Below the pieces are notes generated by a model. That model ran no database searches. It was not told the origin of the DNA and saw only the letters and a program-made list of their open reading frames with translations. The translations under genes were made by a program, and so were the position numbers. A DNA stretch of 64,000 nt from Chryseobacterium paridis (GTDB lineage: Bacteria; Bacteroidota; Bacteroidia; Flavobacteriales; Weeksellaceae): the NCBI RefSeq assembly GCF_016595215.1, contig NZ_JAENHK010000010.1:957136-1021135 (forward strand), written 5' to 3'. Each line of letters begins with the position of its first letter. Position 1 is the first letter of the stretch. Of the stretch, positions 43,315 through 51,799 are shown piece by piece.

Positions 43315-43361
43315 ATTATTGGATTTATTCCCAAATAATATTAAATTTAGAAAAACTTTAA

Positions 43362-43472
43362 ATGATGAAATTAAGTACTATCCAAAACCCGGTTCGTCTC
43401 ATTATGACAAGGGCCATCTATTCTAAAAAGATCAATAAACGAAACATTTTCTCCCCTCATATCCAGAGATAA
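43362..43472 (+). CDS. Possible 36-codon leader peptide before the ClC gene
   Basis: MMKLSTIQNPVRLIMTR... a basic 36-residue frame starting with a double ATG. It ends TAA one base before the ClC ATG at 43474, in a different frame. The tight spacing suggests translational coupling or a leader peptide, but it could be chance in a 240-base spacer. Confidence 0.35.
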   Translation: MMKLSTIQNPVRLIMTRAIYSKKINKRNIFSPHIQR

Positions 43473-43473
43473 A

Positions 43474-44823
43474 ATGCGTAGAGTTTTTTCTAAAATCCGT
43501 AGCGGTCTCAAAAAATCCTTCGATAATATCCGAAATGAACAATTGAAGTACAATCTGCTTCAGGCTATTCCTTTTTGGATTGGCTCAGTGATTACAGGTT
43601 TCTTTGCAGTGATGTATGCTAAGGTATTTGCATGGGGAGAGAATCTTTTACATTTTATTTTTAACTGGCATTCATGGATGATCTTCATTATCGCTCCAAT
43701 TGGTTTTGTATTATCATGGTGGCTGGTGAAAGAATTTGCGCCTAATGCTAAAGGAAGTGGAATTCCCCAAGTAATGGCTGCTGTAGAATTAGCCAACCCT
43801 AAAGAACATAGAAAGATACGAAGCTTGTTAAGTATTAAAATTATCTTCTTTAAAATCATCTCCTCTGTAATACTCGTAATTGGTGGTGGTGCAGTAGGTC
43901 GTGAAGGTCCAACAATTCAAATTGCAGGTTCCATATTTAGAAAGGTTAATGAATACCTTCCTGAATGGTGGCCTAAAATATCCAAAAAAAATATGATTAT
44001 GACAGGAGCTGCAGCTGGACTTGCAGCAGCTTTTAACACTCCCCTTGGGGGAATTGTTTTTGCAGTGGAAGAACTTTCGAAAACCCATATTAATTATTTT
44101 AAAACAGCTTTATTTACTGCAGTCATTATTGCTGGATTAACAGCCCAGACATTAGCTGGTTCCTATCTATATTTAGGATATCCCAAGACAAATGATGTCT
44201 CTTTAATGGTTATGTTCCCCATTATTCTTGTCGCAGGGGTTTCCGGAATTCTAGCAAGTCAACTGTCTGTTATGATGCTTAAAATGAATGCATGGAAAAA
44301 GAAAAACCTCAAAACAGATAGAGCTAATGTACTGTTCTTAGTTGGTTGTGCACTCATTATTGCTTCAGTTGCTTTCTTTATCAATAGAGAAATTTTAGGT
44401 TCAGGAAAGGAAATCATGGAGCGTGTTCTTTTTACCAAAAACAAACATGAGGATTGGTATGTTCCTATCTTAAGAATGTTAGGTCCTGCCCTATCTTTCA
44501 CTTCCGGAGGTGCCGGTGGAATTTTTGCCCCTGCCCTTTCAGCCGGAGCGAGTATTGGATCTGTAATTTCAGGAGTTATCCATCTTACCCAGAATGAAAC
44601 CAATGTCGTTGTTCTCGCTGGGATGGTTGCTTTTCTTACAGGTATCACAAGAGCTCCTTTTACCTCTGCTATTATTGTCCTTGAGATGACAGACAGACAT
44701 TCACTCATTTTTCATTTGATGTTGGCAGGAATGGTATCTTCCATAGCATCCATTCTCGTAAGCAGACACTCACTTTATGATGTGATAAAAGTGAATTTTT
44801 TAAATGAAATTAGGAAGGAATAA
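43474..44823 (+). CDS. ClC-type chloride channel/antiporter
   Basis: A 449-residue polytopic protein with all ClC selectivity motifs: GSGIPQ (94-99), GREGPTIQIAG with gating Glu144, and GGAGGIFAPALSAGA. The gating Glu suggests a Cl-/H+ exchanger or gated channel of the EriC type. No CBS domains are present. A heptad repeat element follows the stop codon directly. Confidence 0.93.
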   Translation: MRRVFSKIRSGLKKSFDNIRNEQLKYNLLQAIPFWIGSVITGFFAVMYAKVFAWGENLLHFIFNWHSWMIFIIAPIGFVLSWWLVKEFAPNAKGSGIPQVMAAVELANPKEHRKIRSLLSIKIIFFKIISSVILVIGGGAVGREGPTIQIAGSIFRKVNEYLPEWWPKISKKNMIMTGAAAGLAAAFNTPLGGIVFAVEELSKTHINYFKTALFTAVIIAGLTAQTLAGSYLYLGYPKTNDVSLMVMFPIILVAGVSGILASQLSVMMLKMNAWKKKNLKTDRANVLFLVGCALIIASVAFFINREILGSGKEIMERVLFTKNKHEDWYVPILRMLGPALSFTSGGAGGIFAPALSAGASIGSVISGVIHLTQNETNVVVLAGMVAFLTGITRAPFTSAIIVLEMTDRHSLIFHLMLAGMVSSIASILVSRHSLYDVIKVNFLNEIRKE

Positions 44824-44947
44824 GGTTGTAGGGTTTAGGGTTTAGGGTTTAGGGTTTAGGAAAAATAATTCATAATTCATAATTCATAATTCATAATTCA
44901 TAATTCATAACTTTTAATTTCAACTTTCCATTTTCAATTTTCAGTTC
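44824..44947. repeat. Heptad-array element B (TTTAGGG and ATAATTC heptads)
   Basis: Begins at the ClC stop. GTAGGG and four TTTAGGG units, then A-rich spacer, then six TAATTCA units, then a T/C-rich arm (TTTCAACTTTCCA, TTTTCAATTTTCA). The reverse complement of 55720-55790 matches the right part over about 45 bases but has only two TAATTCA-type units. Confidence 0.85.
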
Positions 44948-44994
44948 CAAAGAACAAATCTTCACCATCTATTGCATACTTAAAATACTTTCAC

Positions 44995-45002
44995 TAATTT
45001 TG
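44995..45002 (+). promoter_or_regulatory. TANNTTTG promoter of rpsF-rpsR-rplI
   Basis: TAATTTTG, with a -33 TTG at 44972-44974 (20-base spacing), 35 bases before the rpsF ATG. This is the best complete promoter in the window. Confidence 0.75.
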
Positions 45003-45036
45003 CACCTCGAAATAATTAACAAATTCATTTAACATT

Positions 45037-45378
45037 ATGAACAATTACGAAACTGTTTTCATTTTAACTCCCGTTCTATCTGACGCACAGGTGGAGGAAG
45101 CAGTGAAAAAATTTGAAACTCTTTTAAAAGAGAAAAACTGCGAAATCGTTGCTAAAGAGAACTGGGGATTAAAAAAATTAGCTTATCCGATCCAATTAAA
45201 AAAGAACGGATTCTACACTTTAATCGAGTTTAAAGGAGAAGGTACTATCGTTGCTGATTTAGAATTAGCTTTCAAACGTGACGAAAGAGTAATCCGTTAC
45301 CTTACTACAAAACTTGATAAGCATGCTATTGACTATGCTGTAACAAGAAGAACTAAAGTAAAAGTAGCTAAAGCTTAA
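45037..45378 (+). CDS. rpsF: 30S ribosomal protein S6
   Basis: A 113-residue S6: [22 protein letters not shown] and the [21 protein letters not shown] strand, then [19 protein letters not shown]. First gene of the S6-S18-L9 operon. Confidence 0.98.
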   Translation: MNNYETVFILTPVLSDAQVEEAVKKFETLLKEKNCEIVAKENWGLKKLAYPIQLKKNGFYTLIEFKGEGTIVADLELAFKRDERVIRYLTTKLDKHAIDYAVTRRTKVKVAKA

Positions 45379-45408
45379 TTATTAACCCATTATTAAAAAA
45401 GACAAGAT

Positions 45409-45711
45409 ATGGCAATAGATGAAATGGCTAAACAAGCCTCAGCTGGAGGAGAATCAGAAGTAAAATTCCTTACTCCGCTTGATATCAACACAAAATCTGA
45501 AAAGAAATATTGTAGATTCAAAAAATTTGGAATTAAGCATGTAGATTATAAAGATGCTGATTTCTTATTACAGTTCGTAAACGAGCAAGGTAAAATTTTA
45601 CCAAGAAGATACACTGGAACTTCTTTAAAATACCAAAGAAAAGTTTCTGCTGCTATCAAAAGAGCAAGACACCTTGCTTTAATGCCTTACGTAGCTGACT
45701 TATTAAAATAA
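45409..45711 (+). CDS. rpsR: 30S ribosomal protein S18
   Basis: A 100-residue S18 with [20 protein letters not shown] and the conserved [25 protein letters not shown]. The first 20 residues are an extension ([20 protein letters not shown]) common in the phylum. Confidence 0.98.
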   Translation: MAIDEMAKQASAGGESEVKFLTPLDINTKSEKKYCRFKKFGIKHVDYKDADFLLQFVNEQGKILPRRYTGTSLKYQRKVSAAIKRARHLALMPYVADLLK

Positions 45712-45731
45712 GACAACAAAAAAATAAATAA

Positions 45732-45760
45732 AAGAAGGAGGTTCGCCTTCTTCTTTTGTT
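45732..45760 (+). terminator. Hairpin between rpsR and rplI
   Basis: Stem AAAGAAG.AGG/GCCT.CTTCTTT with loop TTC and a short T-rich end. It could be a partial terminator or processing site inside the operon. Confidence 0.6.
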
Positions 45761-45769
45761 GCTGAATTA

Positions 45770-45846
45770 ATTAATAAATTCTAACGAAGGAAAGAGTAAC
45801 CCGGAATACAAATCCAGGAACTCGGAACTCTAAAACGGACAACAAC
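45770..45846. repeat. Heptad-type repeat between rpsR and rplI
   Basis: C-rich arm only, with AAC-led units (AACCCGG, AACTCGG, AACTCTA, AAACGGA) similar to the right arms of the other elements. It ends next to the rplI start. Confidence 0.4.
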
Positions 45847-45847
45847 A

Positions 45848-46354
45848 ATGGAAATTATCCTAAAAAAAGACGTAGAAAACTTAGGACTTGAGTTTGATAC
45901 AGTAAACGTAAAGCCAGGTTATGCTAGAAACTTCTTGATTCCTCAAGGTTTTGCACTTTTAGCTACACCTAAAAACAAGGCTACTTTAGAAGCTACATTA
46001 GAGGCTAGAAAAGAAGAAGAAGCTAAATTAATCTCTGCTGCTAACGCTGTAGTTGATCAATTAAAGAAAACTACTATTTCTATTCCTGCTAAAGTAGGAT
46101 CTGGAGATAAATTATTCGGATCTATCAACAACGCTGACCTTTCTGCAGCTCTTGCTAAAGCTGGTGTTGAAGTAGATAAGAAATACATCAAAATTCCAGG
46201 GAACACTATTAAGAGAACTGGTAAAGTAACTTCAGTTATCAGATTACACAGAAATGTAGAATACAACTTCGAATTTGATGTTGTTTCTGATGCTCCTGTT
46301 GTAGCTCCTGCTCCTAAAAAGGAGGAAGCTAAAACTACTGAAGAAGAAGCTTAA
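45848..46354 (+). CDS. rplI: 50S ribosomal protein L9
   Basis: A 168-residue L9. MEIILKKDVENLGLEFDTVNVKPGYARNFLIPQG is the conserved N-domain. The C-terminus has an Ala/Pro/Glu-rich extension (APVVAPAPKKEEAKTTEEEA). Confidence 0.98.
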   Translation: MEIILKKDVENLGLEFDTVNVKPGYARNFLIPQGFALLATPKNKATLEATLEARKEEEAKLISAANAVVDQLKKTTISIPAKVGSGDKLFGSINNADLSAALAKAGVEVDKKYIKIPGNTIKRTGKVTSVIRLHRNVEYNFEFDVVSDAPVVAPAPKKEEAKTTEEEA

Positions 46355-46386
46355 TAAAAAGAGAATTTATTTCTCACAAACATATA

Positions 46387-46415
46387 AAACCACTTCGCTC
46401 GAAGTGGTTTTTTTT
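46387..46415 (+). terminator. Terminator of the rpsF-rpsR-rplI operon
   Basis: Stem AAACCACTTCG/CGAAGTGGTTT with a 2-base loop and an eight-T run, 33 bases past the stop. Confidence 0.9.
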
Positions 46416-46437
46416 GCTTTATATTTAATTGCTACGA

Positions 46438-46657
46438 AGTTGAAAATTTAGGAGAATTGAGATACGAGGTTCGAGTTATGAGATAAATTTATTAGTTATT
46501 AGTTGAAAGTTGAAAGTTAGGAGTTAGGAGTTAGGAGTTAGGACAAAAATAATAACTTGGGTTACAATTCTGGAACCAGATAACTCTCATACTCTCATAC
46601 TCTCAAACCCGAATCTCGCATCCCTAAACCCTAAACCCTGTAACCTATTACCTAACA
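46438..46657. repeat. Heptad-array element D
   Basis: Left arm 46438-46543: GTTGAAA, GTTAGGA (four copies), ATACGAG, GTTCGAG, GTTATGA and GTTATTA. Right arm 46580-46657: ACTCTCAT (three), ACCCGAA, TCTCGCA, CCCTAAA, CCCTAAA, CCTATTA, CCTAACA. The right arm is an imperfect reverse complement. It reaches the AraC stop codon. Confidence 0.8.
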
Positions 46658-46658
46658 T

Positions 46659-47459
46659 CTACTCTCCCCTCAACTTCTGCAGATACTCTGTAGGCGGTAT
46701 TCCTATTACTTTTTTAAAAATAGTACTGAAAGACGACAAACTATTGTAACCAACCATCATGGCAATTTCATACATATTATACTTTCCTTCGAGCATCAAT
46801 TCTAATGAACGGGTAATTCGTAGAGCTCTCAAAAAACGGACGTAATTCATCCCCAAAATCTCTTTAAATTTTCTCGACAATGTTCTGGTACTCATTCCGA
46901 ATTCTTTGGCCGTAGACTCAATGGTAAGGTTCTTTTCGAGATTGGCGTGAATGTACTTTGCTACTTTTAATAAAGTCTCATCCTTAGGAAAAGGATGCTG
47001 AACAGGGAATGCCAGTTTCTTATCTCTTTTTTCTGGCAAAATTCCCTTTAATGCTTTGAGGAAAAAATATTTAGCACCATCATTTTTTGTGATTTTCCCA
47101 TCCCACCCTTTTGTATATAAAATCATCTCTCTAAGTAAGTGACTCACTGAGTAGATATTAATTTCATCAAAAAAGCCATTTTCTTCACTTTCTTTTTTAA
47201 AATAAAAATTATATAAATCAACTTGCGGACTTGATGTAAAAATATAATGGGGAATTCCGGCGGGAATCCACATAAAACATCTGGCGGGAAGATACCAATG
47301 TTTGAGTTCCGTAAAAATATGCACGATACCACCCTCTGCATATACTAATTGTGCAGAACTATGATTATGAATATCTGTTTTTATATTTCCAGTGAGAACA
47401 TGATAAACATAAAATTCTGCATCATCTTCTTCTACTGCTTTAAAGTGGCTATCATTCAT
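46659..47459 (-). CDS. AraC family transcriptional regulator
   Basis: A 266-residue protein. The N-terminal half is a cupin-like sensor (YHVLTGNIKTDIHNHSSAQL, CFMWIPAGIPHYIF) and the C-terminal half has two helix-turn-helix units (ESTAKEFGMSTRTLSRKFKE, then YEIAMMVGYNSLSSFSTIFKK). It is divergent from the TolC/HlyD/MFS operon at 47597 and is probably its regulator. The 137-base space between them has the promoter at 47548-47555. Confidence 0.9.
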   Translation of the reverse strand: MNDSHFKAVEEDDAEFYVYHVLTGNIKTDIHNHSSAQLVYAEGGIVHIFTELKHWYLPARCFMWIPAGIPHYIFTSSPQVDLYNFYFKKESEENGFFDEINIYSVSHLLREMILYTKGWDGKITKNDGAKYFFLKALKGILPEKRDKKLAFPVQHPFPKDETLLKVAKYIHANLEKNLTIESTAKEFGMSTRTLSRKFKEILGMNYVRFLRALRITRSLELMLEGKYNMYEIAMMVGYNSLSSFSTIFKKVIGIPPTEYLQKLRGE

Positions 47460-47547
47460 GAGATAAAGGTAGAGAGAATTTTTCTATTTGGCGTAAATGA
47501 ACAAATCTTTTTCTGCTTTAACAAATCATGTCTGTATCGGCTGCTCG

Positions 47548-47555
47548 TACCTTTG
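47548..47555 (+). promoter_or_regulatory. TANNTTTG promoter of the efflux operon
   Basis: TACCTTTG, 42 bases before the tolC-like ATG at 47597. Confidence 0.6.
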
Positions 47556-47596
47556 CAGTATCAAAATCAATTTAGCAAAAAAACTTTAATTTATTT

Positions 47597-48934
47597 ATGA
47601 AAATGATATTTAGCACACGCAGGTATCACTGGATTGCGTTGTGCTTATTATTGATAAGCAGTTTCTTACACTCACAAGTGATCGATTATCAACACCTCAG
47701 TCTTCAAGAGGCTATAGAATTAGGATTGCAAAACAACAAGAATATCCTTATCAGCCACCTTAAACAAAACATGTCCGAAACCAAAGAGAAAGATCTCAAA
47801 ATGGAAAGATTACCGGACATTGAATTTCACACCAGCTACACTCAGGTATCCAATCTTTTCCAGCATGAAAATGGCGTATTTGGCAAAGCAACCGAATATA
47901 ATATAATCAATGGAATGTATGATTTTACTCTGTCAGCCTCTATACCTGTTTATATGGGTGGGAGAATTAAAAATACCGAGAAAAAAGCATTTATTGATAC
48001 TGAAATTTCAAAATTGCAAACTCATTTGGATGAAAGAACACTTAAAATGGAAATCATCACTGCCTTCCTGCAAATCCATCATTTAAAAGAACAACAGGAT
48101 CTTATTTCTCAAAAAATGAAAGAAGATTCGGTAAACATCAAGCAGGTAAAATCTTTAAAGGCTAATGGTGTAGTTACTTTTAACGAGGTTCTGAGAACTT
48201 CACTCCAACTTTCTAATCATAAAATGAGCTGGACGGAGCTTGATAATGATATTCAGATAGCGGAACATAAACTAAAAACAATTCTCTTTATTCAAGACCA
48301 TCAGGAAATGCATGTCAATACGGAAGATCTTATTTCTGATAATGCCGAAATTCCTTATATCAATGAACTTACAGAATCAGCTTTGGCTAAAAATGAAAAT
48401 ATTGAGATCACAAAGAAGAACCTTTCAGTAAAGGAACTAGATCAGAAAATTGTAAGGGCTAATTACTTACCAAAAATTACCGCAGGTGGAGAATATTTTA
48501 TCAAATACCCCAACATGATGTTCTTTCCACCGGAACCTTATGCTTATCGCTTAGGCATGATAGGAGTTAATCTCACTTACCCCATAGAAAGCCTGTATAA
48601 GAACAAATACAAAATGCAAGAAGCAAAGGAAAATATAGATCTTGCAAAATTACAGATTGAGGAAAAGGAAGAAGGATTGAAACATTCCGTATATGAAGCT
48701 TATAAAAAGCTCGAAGAGACTGATCAAAAAGTAAAAATCGCTGAAGAAGCTATTAATCAGGCTAAAGAAAACTACCGCATCGTAAAGACAAAATATGCTA
48801 ATAAATTAAGTCTTATAACAGAACTTATCGATGCTGATAATACTTACTTGGAAACCCAATCTAACCTTATTTCTGTAAAGATCAACAGACAATTAAAATA
48901 CTATCAACTTCAATATACCATCGGGAACTTATAA
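47597..48934 (+). CDS. TolC family outer-membrane efflux protein
   Basis: A 445-residue protein with a signal-like start (HWIALCLLLISSFLHS), then SLQEAIELGLQNNKNILIS (TolC repeat start) and a second repeat with EYFIKYPNMMFF, and a long coiled-coil helix (KVKIAEEAINQAKENYRIVKTKY). It forms the outer-membrane duct. It lies three bases before the HlyD-like gene. Confidence 0.9.
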   Translation: MKMIFSTRRYHWIALCLLLISSFLHSQVIDYQHLSLQEAIELGLQNNKNILISHLKQNMSETKEKDLKMERLPDIEFHTSYTQVSNLFQHENGVFGKATEYNIINGMYDFTLSASIPVYMGGRIKNTEKKAFIDTEISKLQTHLDERTLKMEIITAFLQIHHLKEQQDLISQKMKEDSVNIKQVKSLKANGVVTFNEVLRTSLQLSNHKMSWTELDNDIQIAEHKLKTILFIQDHQEMHVNTEDLISDNAEIPYINELTESALAKNENIEITKKNLSVKELDQKIVRANYLPKITAGGEYFIKYPNMMFFPPEPYAYRLGMIGVNLTYPIESLYKNKYKMQEAKENIDLAKLQIEEKEEGLKHSVYEAYKKLEETDQKVKIAEEAINQAKENYRIVKTKYANKLSLITELIDADNTYLETQSNLISVKINRQLKYYQLQYTIGNL

Positions 48935-48937
48935 ACT

Positions 48938-49984
48938 ATGAATAAGAAGCAATTGACTAAAAAAGAAGAAAGGATCAACAAAACGATTACTTTATTAGCC
49001 TGGATTCTCATTATAAGTGGAATTACAGGAATGGTAAGTTTCTACCTTTTCTCCAGAAAAAATGTAACAACTAACGATGCACAGATCGAACAATATATTA
49101 CACCCGTTTCAAGTAAAGTTTCAGGTTTTATCAAATCCATACGGTTCAATGAAAATCAGTTTGTACGTAAGGGAGATACATTAATTGTGATTGATAACCG
49201 TGAATTCATCAATCAGGTAAAAATGGCTGAAGCTAATCTTCATGCTAATTCGGAAAACATTACAACCATTCAAAGTGGTGTCAGTACAAAAGAAAGTGAT
49301 ACGAAAATCATTGATGCTAAAATAGCTTCGGCAAAAATTGATATATGGAGAACCGAACAGGATTACAAAAGATATAAGAATCTTGTGGCAGAAGATGCAG
49401 CAACAGAGCAGCAATTTGAGAATGTAAAAGCTTCTTATGACCAAGCCAAGGCTAACCTTCTTGCATTGGAACAACAAAAAAACGCAGTGAGGGCTGGGGC
49501 CAATGAACAGGAAACCAAAATTGCTCCTGCAAAAAGTCAGATCCAGCAAAGTTCTGCGAGTCTTAATAATGCTAAACTTTTCCTGTCTTATACTGTAGTT
49601 ACAGCCCCTTACGATGGCTGGGTTGGAAAAAAAACAATCCAGGAAGGACAATTGATCAAAGAAGGGCAAGCTCTCGTACAGATGGTTAGTAAAGAAAAAT
49701 GGATCATTGCTAATTTTAAAGAAACTCAATTAGGACAAATTGATCAGCAACGAGAAGTGACCATTGAAGCTGATGCTTTTCCTGATATTGAGTTTAAAGG
49801 AAAAATAATCTCTGTTTCTCCTGCCTCTGGTTCTCAATTTTCTTTGGTTAAACCTGATAATGCCACGGGAAACTTTGTAAAGATCGAACAGCGATTTCCA
49901 GTAAAAATTATCTTGGATAACAATCAGGACAATGAAAAACTTCTTTCGGGGATGAATGTTCTGGTAAGCGCTAGAAAATTATAG
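48938..49984 (+). CDS. HlyD/EmrA-like membrane fusion protein
   Basis: A 348-residue protein with an N-terminal membrane helix (ITLLAWILIISGITGMVSFYL), a lipoyl-type half (TNDAQIEQYITPVSSKVSG), a coiled-coil hairpin (about 90-200) and a second lipoyl half (YTVVTAPYDGWVGKKTIQEG). These are the parts of an EmrA-like adaptor. The gene is followed directly by heptad element E, then by the MFS gene. Confidence 0.92.
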   Translation: MNKKQLTKKEERINKTITLLAWILIISGITGMVSFYLFSRKNVTTNDAQIEQYITPVSSKVSGFIKSIRFNENQFVRKGDTLIVIDNREFINQVKMAEANLHANSENITTIQSGVSTKESDTKIIDAKIASAKIDIWRTEQDYKRYKNLVAEDAATEQQFENVKASYDQAKANLLALEQQKNAVRAGANEQETKIAPAKSQIQQSSASLNNAKLFLSYTVVTAPYDGWVGKKTIQEGQLIKEGQALVQMVSKEKWIIANFKETQLGQIDQQREVTIEADAFPDIEFKGKIISVSPASGSQFSLVKPDNATGNFVKIEQRFPVKIILDNNQDNEKLLSGMNVLVSARKL

Positions 49985-50190
49985 AAAATGGAAAGTTGAA
50001 AATTGAAAGTGGAAAGTGGAAAATTGGAGAATTTGTTAGGGATACGAGGTTCTTGGTTGTACATTAGATATAAGCTTATAACACATATCTCGCATCTCGA
50101 ACCCCGCACCTCTCACCCCCCAAAAACCCTCGAACTCTCAAACCCTCAAACCTAAAAACTAATACCTGCTACCTAATACCTACCTTCCAA
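49985..50190. repeat. Heptad-array element E
   Basis: Starts right after the HlyD stop. Left arm: GTTGAAA, ATTGAAA, GTGGAAA, GTGGAAA, ATTGGAG, GTTAGGG, ATACGAG, GTTCTTG. Right arm: ATCTCGC, ATCTCGA, ACCCCGC, ACCTCTC, ACCCCCC, then AACCCTC-type units and ATACCTA. It ends at the start of the MFS gene, so it lies inside the operon. Confidence 0.8.
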
Positions 50191-50193
50191 AAC

Positions 50194-51756
50194 ATGCAAC
50201 ACAATTCAGTTTACTATAAATGGGTACCACAATGGTTGAAACTACCGCTCCTTATTCTGGCGTTGTTTCCCCACTTGATGTTATTATCTATTCTACATTC
50301 CAATAGTGCCTTTACAGCTTCTTTTATGGATGTGGATCCGGATGATATCCAATACTTATTGATTTTGATGTACGGGACATTTGTGGTTACCCTTTTAGTT
50401 TTGCAGCGATTTATGGCCTATTTCAGCGTCAAGTACTATATTTTACTGATGTCATCTGTTTCGGTCATTATCCTGTATATTTTATCCATTACAAATGACT
50501 ATCATGTGATTCTCGTTATCCGTTTTCTTGAAGGAATTTTCGGACTGTTGGAGGGTGCTATTTTTTTACCCCTTATCATTGCAGAATTAAAAACCAGACA
50601 TGCAAAAGTAATTGCTTATCTTTTCATGTATACCATCATGTTGACGGGTGGGACGATTACGACTTCCTTATTAAAGTCAAGTATTCAGGATTATGACTTT
50701 AAACACATGATCTTAATGATTGTGTACTTTCATATTTTTGTATTGATTATTGGTATTGCCTTATTTAATAAAAACAGATTTTTTCCTAAAAAACCTTTAT
50801 ATCAGCTCGATATTACAAGTTGGTTTCTTTTATGGGCCTGTTTGCAATCGGGAGCTTACGCTATCATCTATGGAAAAAGATTAATGTGGTTTGAGTCTCA
50901 GATCATTGTTTTATGTTTGTTCACATTTCTGATATCCGGAGGACTGTTTATTTTAAAACAACGAAACTCCAAACGTCCTATTTTCCATTTCGAAGTTTTA
51001 AGCTCTAAAAATGTAATCGTAGGAATGATCTTATTTTTTGTATTTTATCTTATTCGCTCAGGGCTAAACAATGTCTATAGCATAATGGCGACTGTATGGA
51101 AATGGCCGTGGGATTATATTGTAGATGTACAATATTGGAATGTGGCAGGAACGCTGATAGGTGTATTTTTATCGGGGATCTGTTTAATGAAAGGCATTTC
51201 TTCCAGAATTGTTTTTTTTACCGGATTCTTTTTATTAGCCATTGATTGTGCCTGGTTCACCTATACTTTTTATCCCGACACCAGTCTTTCTACTATTTGT
51301 CCGCCTTTATTTTTACAGGGAATTGCCCAGGGTCTACTATTCACTCCGCTAGTCTTTTTTTTAATAGCAGGACTTCCCGAAGATTATGTAGCCAATGGTA
51401 CAGCTATGGGAACCACTACCCGATTCTGGACAACTGCGATAGGCTATGCTTTGATGCAGAATTTAATGCTGTTTCTGACATTAAAGCATTCTGATACATT
51501 AAGCTATAATTTAACGGATACTAATCCTATTTTCTATTCTCAATGGAATCAAATCTTTGGAACTCATATCTCTAAATTACCTATCAATGAATCTTTATCA
51601 CTGACTGCCGGAGCATTTAAAGCGAAGATTACCTCTCAGGCGATTCTTCTTTCCAATATGGAAATATTCACAGGGCTATTCTGGCTGGCATTTATCACAG
51701 CATTGCTTTTATTGTTATACCATCCTGCTAAAATTGCTATCAGAAACATTATGTAA
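50194..51756 (+). CDS. MFS drug-efflux permease (EmrB-like, DHA2 type)
   Basis: A 520-residue protein with about 14 hydrophobic segments. The length and the partner genes match the EmrB/DHA2 branch of the MFS. The helix with LVIRFLEGIFGLLEGAIFLP fits motif C-like regions. With the TolC-like and HlyD-like products it should form an envelope-spanning pump. Substrate unknown. Promoter not seen; the repeat element E lies in between. Confidence 0.85.
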   Translation: MQHNSVYYKWVPQWLKLPLLILALFPHLMLLSILHSNSAFTASFMDVDPDDIQYLLILMYGTFVVTLLVLQRFMAYFSVKYYILLMSSVSVIILYILSITNDYHVILVIRFLEGIFGLLEGAIFLPLIIAELKTRHAKVIAYLFMYTIMLTGGTITTSLLKSSIQDYDFKHMILMIVYFHIFVLIIGIALFNKNRFFPKKPLYQLDITSWFLLWACLQSGAYAIIYGKRLMWFESQIIVLCLFTFLISGGLFILKQRNSKRPIFHFEVLSSKNVIVGMILFFVFYLIRSGLNNVYSIMATVWKWPWDYIVDVQYWNVAGTLIGVFLSGICLMKGISSRIVFFTGFFLLAIDCAWFTYTFYPDTSLSTICPPLFLQGIAQGLLFTPLVFFLIAGLPEDYVANGTAMGTTTRFWTTAIGYALMQNLMLFLTLKHSDTLSYNLTDTNPIFYSQWNQIFGTHISKLPINESLSLTAGAFKAKITSQAILLSNMEIFTGLFWLAFITALLLLLYHPAKIAIRNIM

Positions 51757-51799
51757 TATTTTAGGCAAAAAATTTGCATTGTTTCCTCAAATTTATGGT

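Noticed and set aside
43447..43473. A longer N-terminus for the ClC protein
   Set aside because: The in-frame region upstream of 43474 has no start codon that extends a conserved segment, and the sORF frame ends there. I kept the ATG at 43474.
44824..44866. Telomere-like TTTAGGG repeats as a chromosome end or assembly artefact
   Set aside because: The array continues into other heptads and the reverse complement recurs at 55720-55874 next to normal genes, so it is an ordinary intergenic repeat.
49181..49729. 182-codon minus-strand frame opposite the HlyD-like gene
   Set aside because: No start context or family similarity; the plus-strand gene is conserved throughout.
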